Below, in pieces: positions 23,680-36,150 of a stretch of DNA of 64,000 bases. The notes beneath the pieces are model-generated. The model was not told the origin of the DNA. It was given only the letters and a program-made list of their open reading frames with translations, and ran no database searches. Each line of letters begins with the position of its first letter. Positions within the stretch are counted from its first letter, which is position 1. The DNA is taken from positions 1,302,001-1,366,000 of the forward strand of contig QANY01002375.1 of assembly GCA_003255025.1 (NCBI GenBank), in the 5' to 3' direction. This stretch comes from Datisca glomerata. Its lineage: Eukaryota; Streptophyta; Magnoliopsida; Cucurbitales; Datiscaceae. The position numbers were made by a program, and so were the translations under genes.

Positions 23680-26280
23680 AGCAATAGGGGAAGAGGAGAG
23701 GAAGAGGCCACTGAGATTAGTGCGGCCAAGATCGTGGCTAATAAGTCATATGTTTGCAAGACCTTGTTTAAGTCTAACAAGGTACAAAAGGTTCCTTAAC
23801 TTGCCTACGATGTAACGAGAAATGTGTATGATGGCGAGAGGGTGAATATTTTACATATAACTAAAGCTGGCCAAATTTTTTATCACTCGTTAGCGTACAA
23901 AATGATAAAGTTTCATGAGAGCCATATGATTCCATCGGTTGAGGAGTGGAGAAGACATATTGTAAGTGGCCTCCATTCGGAGCCATTCTATTGTTAATTG
24001 TGTGCTTTTTCTAATGCAATACAAGGTTTGATTGAAAATGGGACTTTACGATTCTCTTAGAAAGGAAAAGAGGCAATGGGTGTCGATTATAACCCTTTTC
24101 CGTGTGGCAAGGATGAATGTGGTGAAAGCTAACATTGCTAGAATAGAGAGGCCTAGGTTAGAGTTTGAAACGTAAAGAAATAAGGTGTTCTTTGCAAGAA
24201 AAGCTACGCTCAGATATAAAGCAAAAATAAGTAAAAAAATAGAGAAAGAAGTAAAGTTATGTGGCCGATGAAAACATGAGAGTGAGAATGAGTAAAGGAA
24301 GAGTTGTCGTCAACGGCTTAAGAGTCCAATAAGAAGGAGAGAAGGTTACGTTCGATCTCCACCTAATAATTATAGGCCTAATAGTCCTAAATCTATGTTT
24401 TGGAGGTTGTAGTGGTCTCGACCTGACCACAATATAGGCTGAGATATATGGAGCACAATCGTCATCACCCATATTATCATCAGAGACCAATGAATCCTAG
24501 CCTATAGATTATAGTGTTACAAATGAATCACCATAAGGATCACCAAAGGGTAGTTTTAAAAATGACAGAAGCACCTAGGATGGTTAGGCCACTTGTAACT
24601 AGGGTTGTCTGATGGTATAGGCTTGGGAAGATTTCTCAACCTTATGGGCCTTTAACAAGAACTCCAAAAAGAAACATGTAAAGGCAGAGAGATGCAGCAA
24701 AGTTTTTATGTCAGAACCAACCTACAAAAAGACCTAGACTCGGGGGGCAACAAAAGCACCCAAAGCCTAATGAGAAAAAAGAAGATGATGTTTTCATGGA
24801 ATTAGAGTCTCACATGTCAGTCACCAAGGAAATCAGACCAGTCAGCCTTATGGATGAAGATGCACTAAAACCTTTTTCTTAGAAACTCAAGGTGACAAGC
24901 CATTTGCGAGCCTTGAATCCCAAGATGAACAAACGTCTCCTTTACTAGAAGATAAGGAGTTAGAAGATATCTTAGGGGAATTGGAGTCTCATGTTCCCAA
25001 GACCCAAGATATGGAGCAATCAACAGGCCTTGGGTCTGGGGCACATCAAAGTCTCCCCTCCTAGAATATGAAGAGTTAGAAGACATGCTGGAAGATAATA
25101 CAAGTCACCCCATTCTCCAATTTAGGTCTTTATCACCAGCTGAATGTAGCATGGTGTTGGTTCTCCTAACTTATTTTGAGGCTCGATCTAGGCAACCTTA
25201 GGTGACAGAAAGGGATGTGATAAAAACAAAATATGGCAAGCCACAGATTGATAGGGAGATTGATAGCTCAAGTCAGAATTGAAGGGAGTAAGACAAGGTT
25301 AACAGAGGCAGAGAAGATAATATTTGAAAAGCCAATGGATCATGTAGCCTAACCCTTAAAACCCTTATACATTTATGCATACATGGACAACAGACCTACC
25401 AACAAAGTGCTAGCTGATTATGGAGCTGCCGTGAACATCTTGCCTATTTTAATGTTGAAGAGATTATGTAAAGATGAGTGGAGGTTCCCAGTGAACTTTC
25501 AATAAGTAATTTCACATGAGGAATTATAAATACTAAGGGAGTTTTTCTTATCTAATTAGAAATGGGCAGCAAGACATTGATGATAACCTTTTTGTTGTTG
25601 ATACCATTGCCTATTATAATGCATTATTAGGGAGGGATTGGACATATGCGAGTGTATGCTTGCCATTTTTTTTTCACTAATTTTTAGTATTTTGGAATAG
25701 GCAGACAATAGAAGTTGTACATGGTGATAGTAAACCATTCTTAGCCTCGATCAATGCAGTAGATGCCAGATATATATTATGAAAAATAAATTGGTTTGAT
25801 ATGGTTTCTCTTTAAGAGTAACTGAGGCCGCCCTTTTGGTATCACGATCTTGAAGAATTTTAAAGAACCTTGCCAAGAAAAGACTTCTAAAGAGTTATAT
25901 CGGCAAATCGTGGTAAGGTTACCAGAGCTATTTGAAGAAGTTTTAGAATGAATCCATCAAAAGTTGAGAAAGAAGTCGTTGTTCATGCCACTATACAAAG
26001 GCTCACGGCCTATTTGGTCGAGAAGAGATTGGATGATGAAACGACTGTAGAATGTGATGAATTTTGAATAGAAGATGATACCTAAGAAGAAAAAGTAGAT
26101 TTTGAAGAACTTAAGCCAACTCCGGCCAAAGTGGATAAGTCAAAGGTCGAGGTGCAAGATCCTTTAATAGAAGTCAACCTAGGGTAGGATGATAAATATC
26201 GAGCGACCTTTGTGAGTGGCTTATTAAACCTTATTTACAGAATGACATTATTAAGTTATTGAAAGAGTTCAAAGATTGTT
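23680..26280 (+). pseudogene. Tat-type gypsy gag-pol linker and protease region, broken
   Basis: Decayed coding sequence with many stops. The recognisable landmark is MDNRPTNKVLADYGAAVNILP at about 25381-25443, the retropepsin-like active-site region (normally D-x-G-A-A-V-N; DYGAAVN is kept). LLGRDW at about 25627, followed by VCLPFFF, is the conserved protease tail. The preceding 23680-25370 is linker with Gln/Pro-rich pieces. Confidence 0.65.
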
Positions 26281-27030
26281 TTGCATAGGACTATTATAAA
26301 ATGTCGGGCCTAGATAGAAGTTTAGTCGAACTCAGACTTCCTATAAAATATTAGATTAGGCTGCATAAACAACCGCTGAGGAAAATGTTGCCAGATGTAA
26401 TGCTTAAGGTTAAAGAGGAGATCGAAAGGATATTGAAGTTTGGTTTTCTCAGAACGGCCCGATACATGGAGTGGTCGCCAAATGTCGCACCAGTTGTAAA
26501 AAAGAATGGTAAAATTTATGTTTGTATCGATTTCATGAATTTAAATGCAACTACCCCTAAAGACAAGTATCTCGTGCCCATGGTGAATCTATTGATTGAT
26601 GGAGTAGCACAACACGTAATTCTCTGACACTCAAGTTATAATCAAATTTACATAGCAGAAGAATATGTATCAAAGACAATATTTAGGTGCCCAAGAGCGA
26701 TTGGAACATTTGAGTGGGTAGTCATACCGTTCGGCTTAAAGAATGCTAGTGCTACTTACTAGTGGGCCATGAATTTTATTTTTCATGACATGATAAGCCG
26801 AATAATAGAGGTTTATATCGATGATATAGTTCTCAAGTCAACCAATAGAGATAATCACTTAACAGACCTGGAAAGCTTTTAAGATGATGAGCTCATAAGT
26901 TGAAAATGAACCCACAAAAATGTGCTCTTGGGGTATAACCAGGAAGCTTTCTAGGATTTTTTGTACATCAACGAGGCATTGAGATTGACAAGAATAAAGC
27001 ATGAGCCATCATTGAGGCCCCACCACCAAG
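26281..27030 (+). pseudogene. Tat-type gypsy reverse transcriptase, broken
   Basis: MLPDVMLKVKEEIERILKFGFLRTARYMEW, then NVAPVVKKNGKIYVCIDFMNLNATTPKDKY (26385-26585), match the fingers of gypsy reverse transcriptase. VIPFGLKNASATY lies at about 26725-26760, and the catalytic YIDD box at 26814-26825 (VYIDDIVLKS). KMNPQKCALG and GSFLGFFVHQRGIEID follow. TGA at 26625 and frame changes inactivate it. Confidence 0.85.
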
Positions 27031-28000
27031 GACTAAGAAAGAGTTGTAAATTTTTTTGGGTTGTGTTAATTTTCTAAGACGCTTTATCCCGAACTCAGTT
27101 GGGAAAATACCATCTTTCTCAACCTTCTTAAAGATGAGAAACAAAGATGAATATAGATGTAAAAATCAACATCAAGATGTGTTCGATCTGATAAGGCAGT
27201 ATTTGGCTAAACCTCTTATTCTTATGCCGCCTAGGAAAAACAAGCCTCTTAAGCTCTATGTGTCGGCATCATAAATTTTGATAGGGGTTTTGCTGGCCTA
27301 GGACAACGAGTACGGGATGGAGCAAGATGTATATTACTTGAGCCATGATCTTACACCATGCAAGCACAAGTACTCCCCAATTGAGAAACTGTGTCTTGCA
27401 TTATATCATCTCAAGAACTGACTTGGTGAAGTATATGTTGACGAGGCCAATTATTAAGAGAATGATTGACAAATGGATCATTACTCTATCAGAATTCCCA
27501 TTATGTTTCGTACCACAAAAATCAATGAAGTTTGAAGCCATGGAAGATGAGTTTCGTCAGGTCCAGAATAGAGAATTCGGTGGGGTAGGTATTGTTATTG
27601 AATCTCTAAAATGATTGAGTACTCAATTCACTTTCTAACTAGATTTTGAATGCTCCAATAACCAGGTTAAGTATGAGGCACTAATAATCGTCTTAGAGAT
27701 TTTGAAAGAGATGAGGGCTTCAATGGGAGAAATCAAGTGTGACTCCCTTTTGATTTTGAAGCAAGTTGATGCAGAATTTAAGTGTTTGAGCTGGGCATTA
27801 ACTCTATATTATACCGCAGCCGAATAACTTTAGAGAGACTTTGATGATGTAAGGCTCACACATGTGGCTAGAGAATGTAATTCTGAGGCCAATGAGATGA
27901 CCCAAGTTTGTTCAGGCATTTAAATCCATGAGGGAAATAGCCACAAGATTATTCATGTAAGGAAAAAGAGTTCTTCCTTTTTACATGAAAGAGGGATACC
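27031..28000 (+). pseudogene. Gypsy RNase H plus second archaeal-type RNase H, broken
   Basis: GCVNFLRRFIPNSVGKI and PLKLYVSAS (27056-27272) are the reverse transcriptase connection and the start of the first RNase H. HKYSPIEKLCLALYHLKN in another frame (about 27362-27415) continues it. From about 27540, GGVGIVIESLK followed by NQVKYEALI..LEI (about 27660-27705) and CDSLLILKQV fit the second, archaeal-type RNase H carried by the Tat lineage. The double RNase H is the main reason for assigning this element to Tat. Confidence 0.7.
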
Positions 28001-28099
28001 CGGTGATACTTTTTCATTGGAATTGTAAGAAACTGATTGGAGATTTTTAATTATCTGTTACTTATAAAATCCTATCTCATTGAGTGATAAAAAAAACTA

Positions 28100-28990
28100 G
28101 TTTGCTATGATTCATATAAAAAGGGAGATATGATTATTACATAAGTGTCTCAACCCATGTGAATCAATGGTGGTAGTGGCCGAGGTGCATGAAGGAATTT
28201 GTGGAGCACACCAGGCTGGCGTAAAGATGAGAGGCTCATTAGGAGACAGGGTTTCTATGGCCAACCATCATGAAAGACTATATCACCTATGCTAAAGGTT
28301 GTTAGGCATGTCAAAAACACGAAACAATTCAACATGTACCAAGTGACAACTCTAACCTATTGTGAAGCTATGGCCATTTAGGGGTTGGGCCATGGATCTT
28401 ATTGAAAAATGTACCCTTCATCATCAAAGCAACACATGTTCATCATAGTGGCTACTGACTACTTTATAAAGTGGGTAGAGGCAAAGCCAATGAAAGTTGT
28501 AAAGTAGGACGACTGATTAAATTTTTAATGAAGATATTACACATCGGTTCGGCTTCCAGAATCTATTACGAATGTTTTATAGGAAATAACAACGTTTGCT
28601 TTAACCTGTAGTCACGATGCAATATTGTCTATGGAAATCACTGCCAAATCATTAAGGGTGGTTGTGCAACACAAGCTCACTTCAGAAGAATACACTCAAG
28701 CCATGATGTAGGAACTAGAAGACTTAGATGAAGTAAGGTTGTTTATGCTCGACCACTTGTAAGTTCAGAAGCAAACAACTATGAGAGCATAGAACAAAAG
28801 GATCAGATTCATGAGTTTTTTGGAAGGAGACTTAGTCTGGAAGGCCGTTTTACTAATTGTGTCTCGAGATAAAAAAAAAATATGGCAAATGGTCACCCAA
28901 TTGAGAAGGACCATTCACCATTACTCAAGTTCTAGGAAAAGAGGCATACTTCTTACGAGACATTGAATGACAACTTATTTTACCTGTAGA
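28100..28990 (+). pseudogene. Tat-type gypsy integrase, broken
   Basis: EVHEGICGAHQAGVKMR, then WPTIMKDYITYAKGCQACQKH (about 28178-28320) are the zinc-binding domain. MFIIVATDYFIKWVEAKPMKVV (about 28437-28502) contains the first catalytic Asp. YTQAMMQELEDLDEVR-like sequence appears near 28690-28740 and GPFTITQVLGKEAYFLRD near 28905-28965. Stops and frameshifts throughout. No LTR of this element could be placed with confidence on either side. Confidence 0.75.
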
Positions 28991-31440
28991 GTAAACAACT
29001 TAATAACACATGGTATAAGATAATGCAATTACGTTACATACTATAAGTACATTATTACATACCGAAAACTTTCTTAAGAAAGTCAAAATTGTCACTAAAC
29101 AACATCACCAGCCACAGCAATAACTCAGAACCCCCTAGGAACTTACTTGAGCAGAGGCAAAAGTTTGGACCGCAGACGTGGAAGAGAGATATAGGAGGAT
29201 GAGAAAAAGGTGGTCGAGGAACACGAAAAGCAGCATGCAAAAGAGAAGGTTACGCGACAGACGGTTTTGTCGCAGCGGTTGCAACAAAGGGTTTCTGGGT
29301 TTATTTGTTTTTAGTGTAGCTTGATATTATCTTACGACCATTTCCCTTAAAATTGTTGGGTGATTTTTGCATTAGTTTCTATATTGGGTCCCTCATGTAG
29401 TAAACTCACACAAAAAAATACATTAAAGTTGGTAAATAGATAAATCTTTAAATTTAAAAAAGAAATGTTACAATGTTTATAAAAATAGTAAGAGTAGAGA
29501 TTTGTTTTTAAAAATAAAATAAAATGACAGTTATGGGACATTTGACACGTTTTCAAAAGCCACAGGTTTTTATCTGTATATGATATAGAAATGTTTATAC
29601 AATATATATGTACATTATTCACGGAGACATGCATGTATATATGTATTGCAGATTTTTAATGTATATATGATGTACACATATATTTATAGTGCAGATGCGC
29701 ACACACGCACGAAAGCATACTCACATATTGGATATATCTACATGTATTTTCATATTTACATTCTGTAATTTTTTCCTCAAATTTTCATCTTCCTTACGAG
29801 CTCACTAGACATGGCAGCCATTCATCTCAATTCCCTCATAGTCTAGGCTATGAAGGTAGATGTTGATGGTCGTGAAACTATCAGTCCATGTTCTTTAGCT
29901 CTACATCCATGGATACCAAGCTTGCGCATTCATGGCTGTCAAAATCTAAGTCCACGGCTTCACATCCATGGTTATTAAGCTGTTTGGAGAAAATTTATGT
30001 CTCAGCTTGTTGGGTCGAACCGAGATAGCTAGGCCTTGAGGGTGGGCTTAGACCAAAATTTATGTCCCTTTTGGTTGGTTAGTGCACGAGTACTAATTCA
30101 TCCTAATTTAGCCAAATAAAATGATTACCTCGTGATCTAACTTCTTCTTAAGTCATGTAGGGAAGTATGGAATGGATCTTTTAAAAAACGGTTCTTCTGC
30201 TACTACTAAGACTAAAGGTTTGAAAATAATAAATATAAAGCATACGGAAAGGAAAAAACTTGTAATTGAAAGAAACTGAACTCTCATTGAAATTAAAAAA
30301 TGGAGAAAACAAGCTTGATTGAATAAATTAATTGCAAGAAAGCATAAAATCAACTAAATGTTTAGAGCAATTCCTAAGAGCTAAAGAGCTAAGAAACTAA
30401 AATTGAGAAAATTGGAAGCTAGAATCATAATGGTGTGTTGTGTTGTGCGTGTGTTCAGATGATTTCTTCTTTATTCTTGGGGTCTTTATATAGGTGTGGG
30501 AGGCTTGACCTTTAGAGAACTTCAGTGAAGATTTGCTTACTCCCATGATATATACAACTTTGAAATTTGAAACCAAATCTGATGAAGATGAATATGGTCT
30601 AATCTGCTTGAAAAGGAGTCTTAGTGATGATAAATCAATCCTTATATTATCTTCATCTTGAATTTCAAATCTTCTAGGATGTGGATAAATCAGGTACACT
30701 TCTCATTTGCAATAGATTTCCTTGAGATGATAAGAAATATCTTCCATGAATCTGATTATCTTGTACAGTAACTCCGCATCTCAAGAAAATAAACAAACTT
30801 TTGAGTATATGTTTAAATTTGGACGAGTACCAAAAATGACTATGTCATCTTAAAACCTAAGTTTGTGTTGATTGATTTGGGCCTTCGGCCGAGAGACTTG
30901 TTCACATGTCGTGTTGCATGTGCTCCCTAAGCCTTGACTAATTTTGTACTGACTAGTTTGGGTCTTAGGCCGAGAGACTTGATCATATGTCAATTGGTTT
31001 AGCTGCCCCAGGCCGAGAGACTTAATCATATGTCAATTGGTTTAGCTGCCCCAAACCTTCAATTCTTATGTTGTCAAGGACTTCATGAAAATTGTCGAGT
31101 TCATCTAGTCCTCCTAGGTATGACCCATGAGGAAATGATTTAGATTATATAAGGTAGACTTAGTTCTCGTATCTTGATCCTTACCCTAGGATCATAAGTT
31201 GAACTTGACTCTAGGTGTTATATCTTCTTGAACAAAATATCAAAGACTCAAAGATTAGGCTTTAATCATAAGCACACAAAATTAAAATGTTTAGATAACA
31301 CAGGCCAAGTGTAAAATTGTGGCTCAAATATTGCTCCATGTCCTGTTGAGATCAGTCTACTAGCCGATGTTAATAGAACTTGTAGGTTTTTTATAAACAA
31401 GGGCCACCAAATAAATCCATTTTTTTATCTTTGCATTCAA
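28991..31440. other. No intact gene; gypsy 3' remnants and unclassified sequence
   Basis: AT-rich, with CATATATAT/CACACGCAC words around 29590-29720. A minus-strand promoter-like arrangement (TATATAAAG at about 30495-30487 followed by a pyrimidine-rich leader) precedes 30353-30153 and could be an LTR remnant. A word with GGCCGAGAGACTT recurs at 30890, 30970 and 31010; the last two copies form a 44-bp tandem duplicate (about 30975-31055). I see no family match for the small open frames. Confidence 0.45.
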
Positions 31441-31454
31441 ACTCCTATAATGGA

Positions 31455-31760
31455 GATACTAGGACTTATGTCTTAGGTCCTGTAAAAAAGGAGAGCTAGG
31501 ACAGTGAGTCTTAGTCCCGTGACAAAAATACTAGGACTCATGTCTCAAATCTTATAAAAACGACGACCTAGCACTGTGAGCTTTGGTCCTGTGATGATAA
31601 ATACTAGGACTCAGGTCGTTGGTCCTATCAAAATGGTGCCAGGACCGTGACTCTCGGTCTCATGATGATAAATACAAGGACCTAGATCTCAAGTCCTATC
31701 AAAATGGAGAGCTAGAACCGTGACTCTCGATCTCGTAGTGATAATTAATTATGAGTTCTT
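31455..31760 (+). repeat. Minisatellite, about 75-bp unit, four copies
   Basis: ACTAGGACT(C/T)ATGTCT ... GTGA(G/C)TCT(T/C)GGTC words recur with a period near 75 bp. Copies start near 31460, 31530, 31605 and 31675 and are diverged. Non-coding. Confidence 0.75.
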
Positions 31761-31829
31761 ACGAGAATCTAAAAATCTTGATCTTGGGAGAACTTAAAAT
31801 TATGACTAACGATGAGACCTGCCGGTAAG

Positions 31830-33210
31830 TAAACCAGTCCAAACAAAAATAGTCACCTGTGGTACTAAAAAAAATTGGGTTTCTAGAGAGAGAGTCTCAC
31901 CTCTCTATATAAACTCCCCATCTTAGGTCCGTCCCCTCTCCCCTGAAATCGTCGAGCCTGGCCCTGGGCTCCGACGACTCAGAGATGGGCTCCTCTTCCT
32001 ATTCGTTCTCCGGTGAAACCTGGAGTTGCTAGGAGGTTGCTTAGAGTCCTTCTTGTGCAGATCTGGATGTTTTTGAGTTTTATTGCAAATCGAAGGTTAG
32101 ACTGTGTTTTCTTCTTCATAAGGCGACTCTTTCCTTCCCACTTCGGTGAAGCTTGGAGGCCCTAGGAGGTTCTCTGTTTCTGCGTCTGCTTCGATCTTGG
32201 TTCAGTGATTTGAAGGGTCATCTGTGTACCTACAATTCTGAGGTATGATTTGGCGATGGTAGGTGTTGAATTTCAACCTTCCTCGAGTCATTTCTGGTTT
32301 TTGCTATGTGCTGTGAATGGGTTACGGCTTGGATTTTGGTTGAGATTTCTTCCTCCCGATTATGAACCATGGAGTCTAAAGTCATGGACTTCTCCTCTAG
32401 ATCTTATTTGCATCAAAGATGGGGGTCTCAGGTTTTAGAGATAAGGTGGTAGTTCTGATATGGCTCTAGTTCGGGTCTTCGAGTTTGCCTATTTTCTGGA
32501 GAAACAAATGGAGCTTTGTCGCAGTAGGTTGATCTATCTCATTGTTGTAACTGGTCGCAGTGGTCTTTACTTTGGTTATTCCCTGTATTTCTGCGATTTC
32601 TTCTTGGTTGATTCTTGTGATTTGATCGAGATTCTGGTTTACTCATTGATCGTGTCAGATGAATTTGTATCTTTCAGGTTTTCTTTGCTGATCGAGGATG
32701 GTCATTCCCTGTGCTTGATTATTGAGAGAGTTCCGAATTGGATATGAATGGTTTGATGTACTCGTTCCTTGTCCTGTGACAATCAAGGTTGCATCTCTTA
32801 GGTACTGCTTTGCTGAGGCTGCCTAGTGAGGTCACTTGTTTGGCCGTTCTGAGTTACTGGTGGATGAGTTGTTCCTGATTTGGTCATTCTTTTCTTTGTG
32901 ATTAGGCTGTTTAGTGTGGTTTGTCTATGGTGCACCTTGGTTTTTCCTAAGCATGATACTATGTTTGATTGAGTAGGTTGATAGTTGTGTTGTTTATGCT
33001 TTTTCTGGTCTGGTGTAGCTTTATGCTTTGGTTGTTCTGAGTGTCTCCTAGGTGTGGTTATTGTGTTGTACATTCGTCCCGATACTTTTATTTGCCACGC
33101 ATGCTCTGTGTATAGCATTATAGTGTGTTTTTCTATGGTGCACCTATGGGTATGCCCCTTTATCATTGTAATTATTTTGGTTAATATTATTTACCTTTGA
33201 CCAAAATAAA
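31830..33210 (+). other. Promoter-like, unclassified region without recognised gene
   Basis: CTCTATATAAACTCCCC at about 31910 is a good plant TATA context, followed by a pyrimidine-rich stretch and a relatively GC-rich 300 bp. Two related segments (around 32008-32050 and 32140-32180, sharing GGTGAA..TGGAGG..CTAGGAGGTT) suggest internal duplication. Open frames at 32250-32438 and 32460-32747 (+) and 32985-33200 (+) show no domain I recognise. It could be the 5' part of an unclassified retroelement or a non-coding transcript. Confidence 0.35.
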
Positions 33211-33234
33211 TCATGACTAAGGACAAAAAACATG

Positions 33235-33700
33235 AACCATCCTAGGCCTAGAGAAAGAAAGATTTCCTAGTCCTAGGGAAAATGATCTTTCCTAGACCTA
33301 GAGAAAGATAAACTTTCATAAGCTTAAGATAAAATAATCCTTTCTAGGTCTAGGGAAAGATAAATCTTTCTAGGCCTAAGGCAAAATAATCCTTCTTAGG
33401 TTTAGAGAAAGGTAATCATTCATAAGCTTAGAGAAAGATAAACCTTCCAATGCCCAAGGCAAATTAATCCTTCTTAGGTTTAGAGAAAGGTAATCATTCA
33501 TAAGCTTAGAGAAAGATAAACCTTCCAATGCCTAAGGCAAAATAATCCTTCCTAGGCATAAAGAAAGAGAAACCTTCCCAGGGCTAAGGCGAAATAATCT
33601 TTACTAGGCTTAGAGAAAAATAAACCTTCCTGAGCCTAAGGAAGATAATCCTTCCTAGGTCTAGGAAAGATAGTCCTTCCTAGGCCTAAGAATGTTCATT
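33235..33700 (+). repeat. Minisatellite of CCTAGGCCTAGAGAAAGATAA units
   Basis: Units of about 28-30 bp (TCCTAGGCCTA(A/G)GGAAAGATAA variants) are arranged in higher-order copies. One 86-bp segment is repeated almost identically (about 33385-33470 and 33471-33556). The units contain the palindrome CCTAGG or TAGGCCTA. Non-coding. Confidence 0.85.
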
Positions 33701-34125
33701 GTCCTTAGGCTTAGGGAAAAAATTCTAAGCACATGAAGAGAATTTTAAAAATACCAAAACTAATTTTCGAAAAACAATCTCCATAAGCATTCTAAATCAT
33801 AAAAACCATCTTCTCTCCATTTCCCCTCTATTTTAGGCACGAAATTCTTCCTCCATTTTTATCATGTTTCGAAAACAAGCAAGACATTTACCCAATAAAA
33901 AGAAAAAAAAAACTTTTCATTTTGGATTTTTAGGATAAATATACATTTTTCATTTCCCTTAAAAGGTTTTTATACCCCGTTTGAAAATAAGGAATTTTAT
34001 ACACATAGCTCACCAACTTCACAACATCACTTACATTCTCTCTCTTCCCTCATCATTTATTTTTTTTCTCAATATACATGTCAAATTAATTTAATAATAT
34101 TTTATTTTTCTTCTTCTTCTTCTTT
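33701..34125. other. No gene seen; AT-rich flank of the palindrome array
   Basis: AT-rich, T- and A-tracts, and a CTT-rich run at about 34110-34128 immediately before the array. No open frame of note. Confidence 0.55.
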
Positions 34126-34149
34126 ATTCTTCTACTTGAAGGGTTCAAG

Positions 34150-35290
34150 TAGTTTTTCATGACTACTTAAACCCTTCAAGTAGTAATTTTGATTCTGAAA
34201 GTAAAAAAATATTACTTAAAGGGTTCAAGTAGTTTTTTATGACTACTTGAAAGGTTCTAGTAGTTATTTTTTTGTCCAATTACTCATACACCAGGTGAGT
34301 ACTTGAACCCTTCAAGTAGTAATTTTAATTCAGGAAGTTAAAAAATATTACTTGAAGGGTTCAAGTAGTTGTATCTGACTACTTGAACCATTCAAGTAGT
34401 GATTTTGACTCTAGAAGTAAAAAAATTACTGGAAGGGTTCAAGTAGTTAGATACAACTACTTGAACCCTTCGAGTAACATTTTTTTACTTCTAGAATCAA
34501 AATCACCACTTGAAAGGTTCAAGTAGTCAGATACAACTACTTGAACCCTTCAAGTAATTTTTTTTACTTCTAGAGTCAAAATCACTACTTGAATGGTTCA
34601 AGTAATCATATACAACTACTTGAACCCTTCAAGTAATATTTTTTTACTTCATGAATTAAAATTACTACTTGAAGGGTTCAAGTAGTTGTTAACTACTTGA
34701 GCATTTCAAGTACTCACCTGGTGTATGGGTAATTGACTGACAAAAAAATAACTACTAGAACCTTTTAAGTAGTCATAAAAAACTACTTGAACCCTTTAAG
34801 TAATATTTTTTTTTACTTTCAGAATCAAAATTACTACTTAAAGGATTCAAGTAGTCATAAAAAACTAATTGAACCCTTCAAGTAGTAATTTTGATTCTGA
34901 AAGTAAAAAAAAATATTACTTAAAGGGTTCAAGTAGTTTTTTATGACTACTTGAAAGGTTCTAGTAGTTATTTTTTTGTCAGTCAATTACCCATACACCA
35001 GGTGAGTACTTGAAATGTTCAAGTAGTTAACAACTACTTGAACCCTTCAAGTAGTAATTTTAATTTATGAAGTAAAAAAATATTACTTGAAGAGTTCAAG
35101 TAGTTGTATATGATTACTTAAATCTTTCAAGTAGTGATTTTGACTCTAGAAGTAAAAAAAATTACTTGAAGGGTTCAAGTAGTTGTATCTGACTACTTGA
35201 ACCCTTCAAGTAGTGATTTTGATTCTAGAAGTAAAAAAATGTTACTCGAAGGGTTTAAGTAGTTGCATCTAACTACTTGAACTCTTCAAG
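34150..35290. repeat. Large nested inverted repeat within the array
   Basis: Three consecutive segments share one sequence in alternating orientation: forward (about 34150-34445), reverse (about 34455-34860), forward (about 34870-35290). The markers are ACACCAGGTGAGTACTTGAA (34290, 34995) and its complement CACCTGGTGTATGGG (34715), plus AGTAAAAAAAT-type spacers that switch strand with it. The second and third segments match over about 420 bp with few differences, so a transcript through here would fold into a very long hairpin. Confidence 0.8.
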
Positions 35291-35929
35291 TAGAAAATCA
35301 AAATCACTACTTGAACCCTTCAAGTCAGAATTTGTTAATAATTAATATTTATATCTTCTTTTTCTTATTTATTCTTAACGAAGTTTTCTCTCCCTCTTGA
35401 AGGGTCCAAGTACTTTTTTATGATTACTTGAACCTTTCAAGTAACTGTTTTTTTCAGTCAACACTAATACACCAGGTCACTACTTGAAGGGCTCAAGCAG
35501 CTGTTTATGACTACTTGAACCCTTCAAATAGTTATTTATGACTACTTGAAGGGATCAAATAGTTGTTTTTTTGTCAGTCAATTACTCATACACCAGGTGA
35601 CTACTTGAACCCTCCAAGTAGTCATAAACAAATACTTGAAGGGTTCAAGTAGTCATAAACAATTACTTGAACCCTTCAAGTAGTCACCTGATGAATGAGT
35701 GTTAACTGACAAAAAATAGTTACTTTAAGGGTTCAAGTAATCATAAAATACTACTTGAACCCTTCCAGTAGTCATTTTTATCTCCAACAATCAATTTTTC
35801 AGTAAGCATGTGACTAGTTGAAGGGTTCAAGTAGTCATTTTTTACTAGTTGAACATTTCAAGTGATTTTTTTCTCTTGAACTTTGTTGTCTAGTAAGCTC
35901 GTTTCTACTTGAAGGGTTCAAATAGTAAC

Positions 35930-36150
35930 GCGGATGGTGCAGCTTTAGGATTTATGGAACAAATGGATCGTGACACGTGCAAGTCAACTTCTAGAGGGTA
36001 TAACTTTTGACTCGGGTGAAACCACGTGACCCGTAAGATATCAAATCGAAACTTATTCAAAGATCTACATGTACGAACGGGTTATCTCGTTACAGCCCAG
36101 TTTTGGGTCCAAAAAAAACTATTTTAAGAACTTCTAGATGCCTTAAAATT
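35930..36150. other. Unique segment interrupting the palindrome array
   Basis: About 200 bp without the palindrome motif (from GCGGATGGTGCAGC to AAACTATTTTAAGAAC), of more balanced base composition than its surroundings. It contains ACACGTGCAAGTC and ACCACGTGACCC, i.e. two E-box/G-box-like CACGTG words about 50 bp apart. No open frame of note. Confidence 0.5.

Noticed and set aside
22440..29340. LTRs for the Tat-type gypsy element
   Set aside because: No matching direct repeats could be found on the two sides by eye; the LTR at 6746-7560 is of similar type but distant and in a different context.
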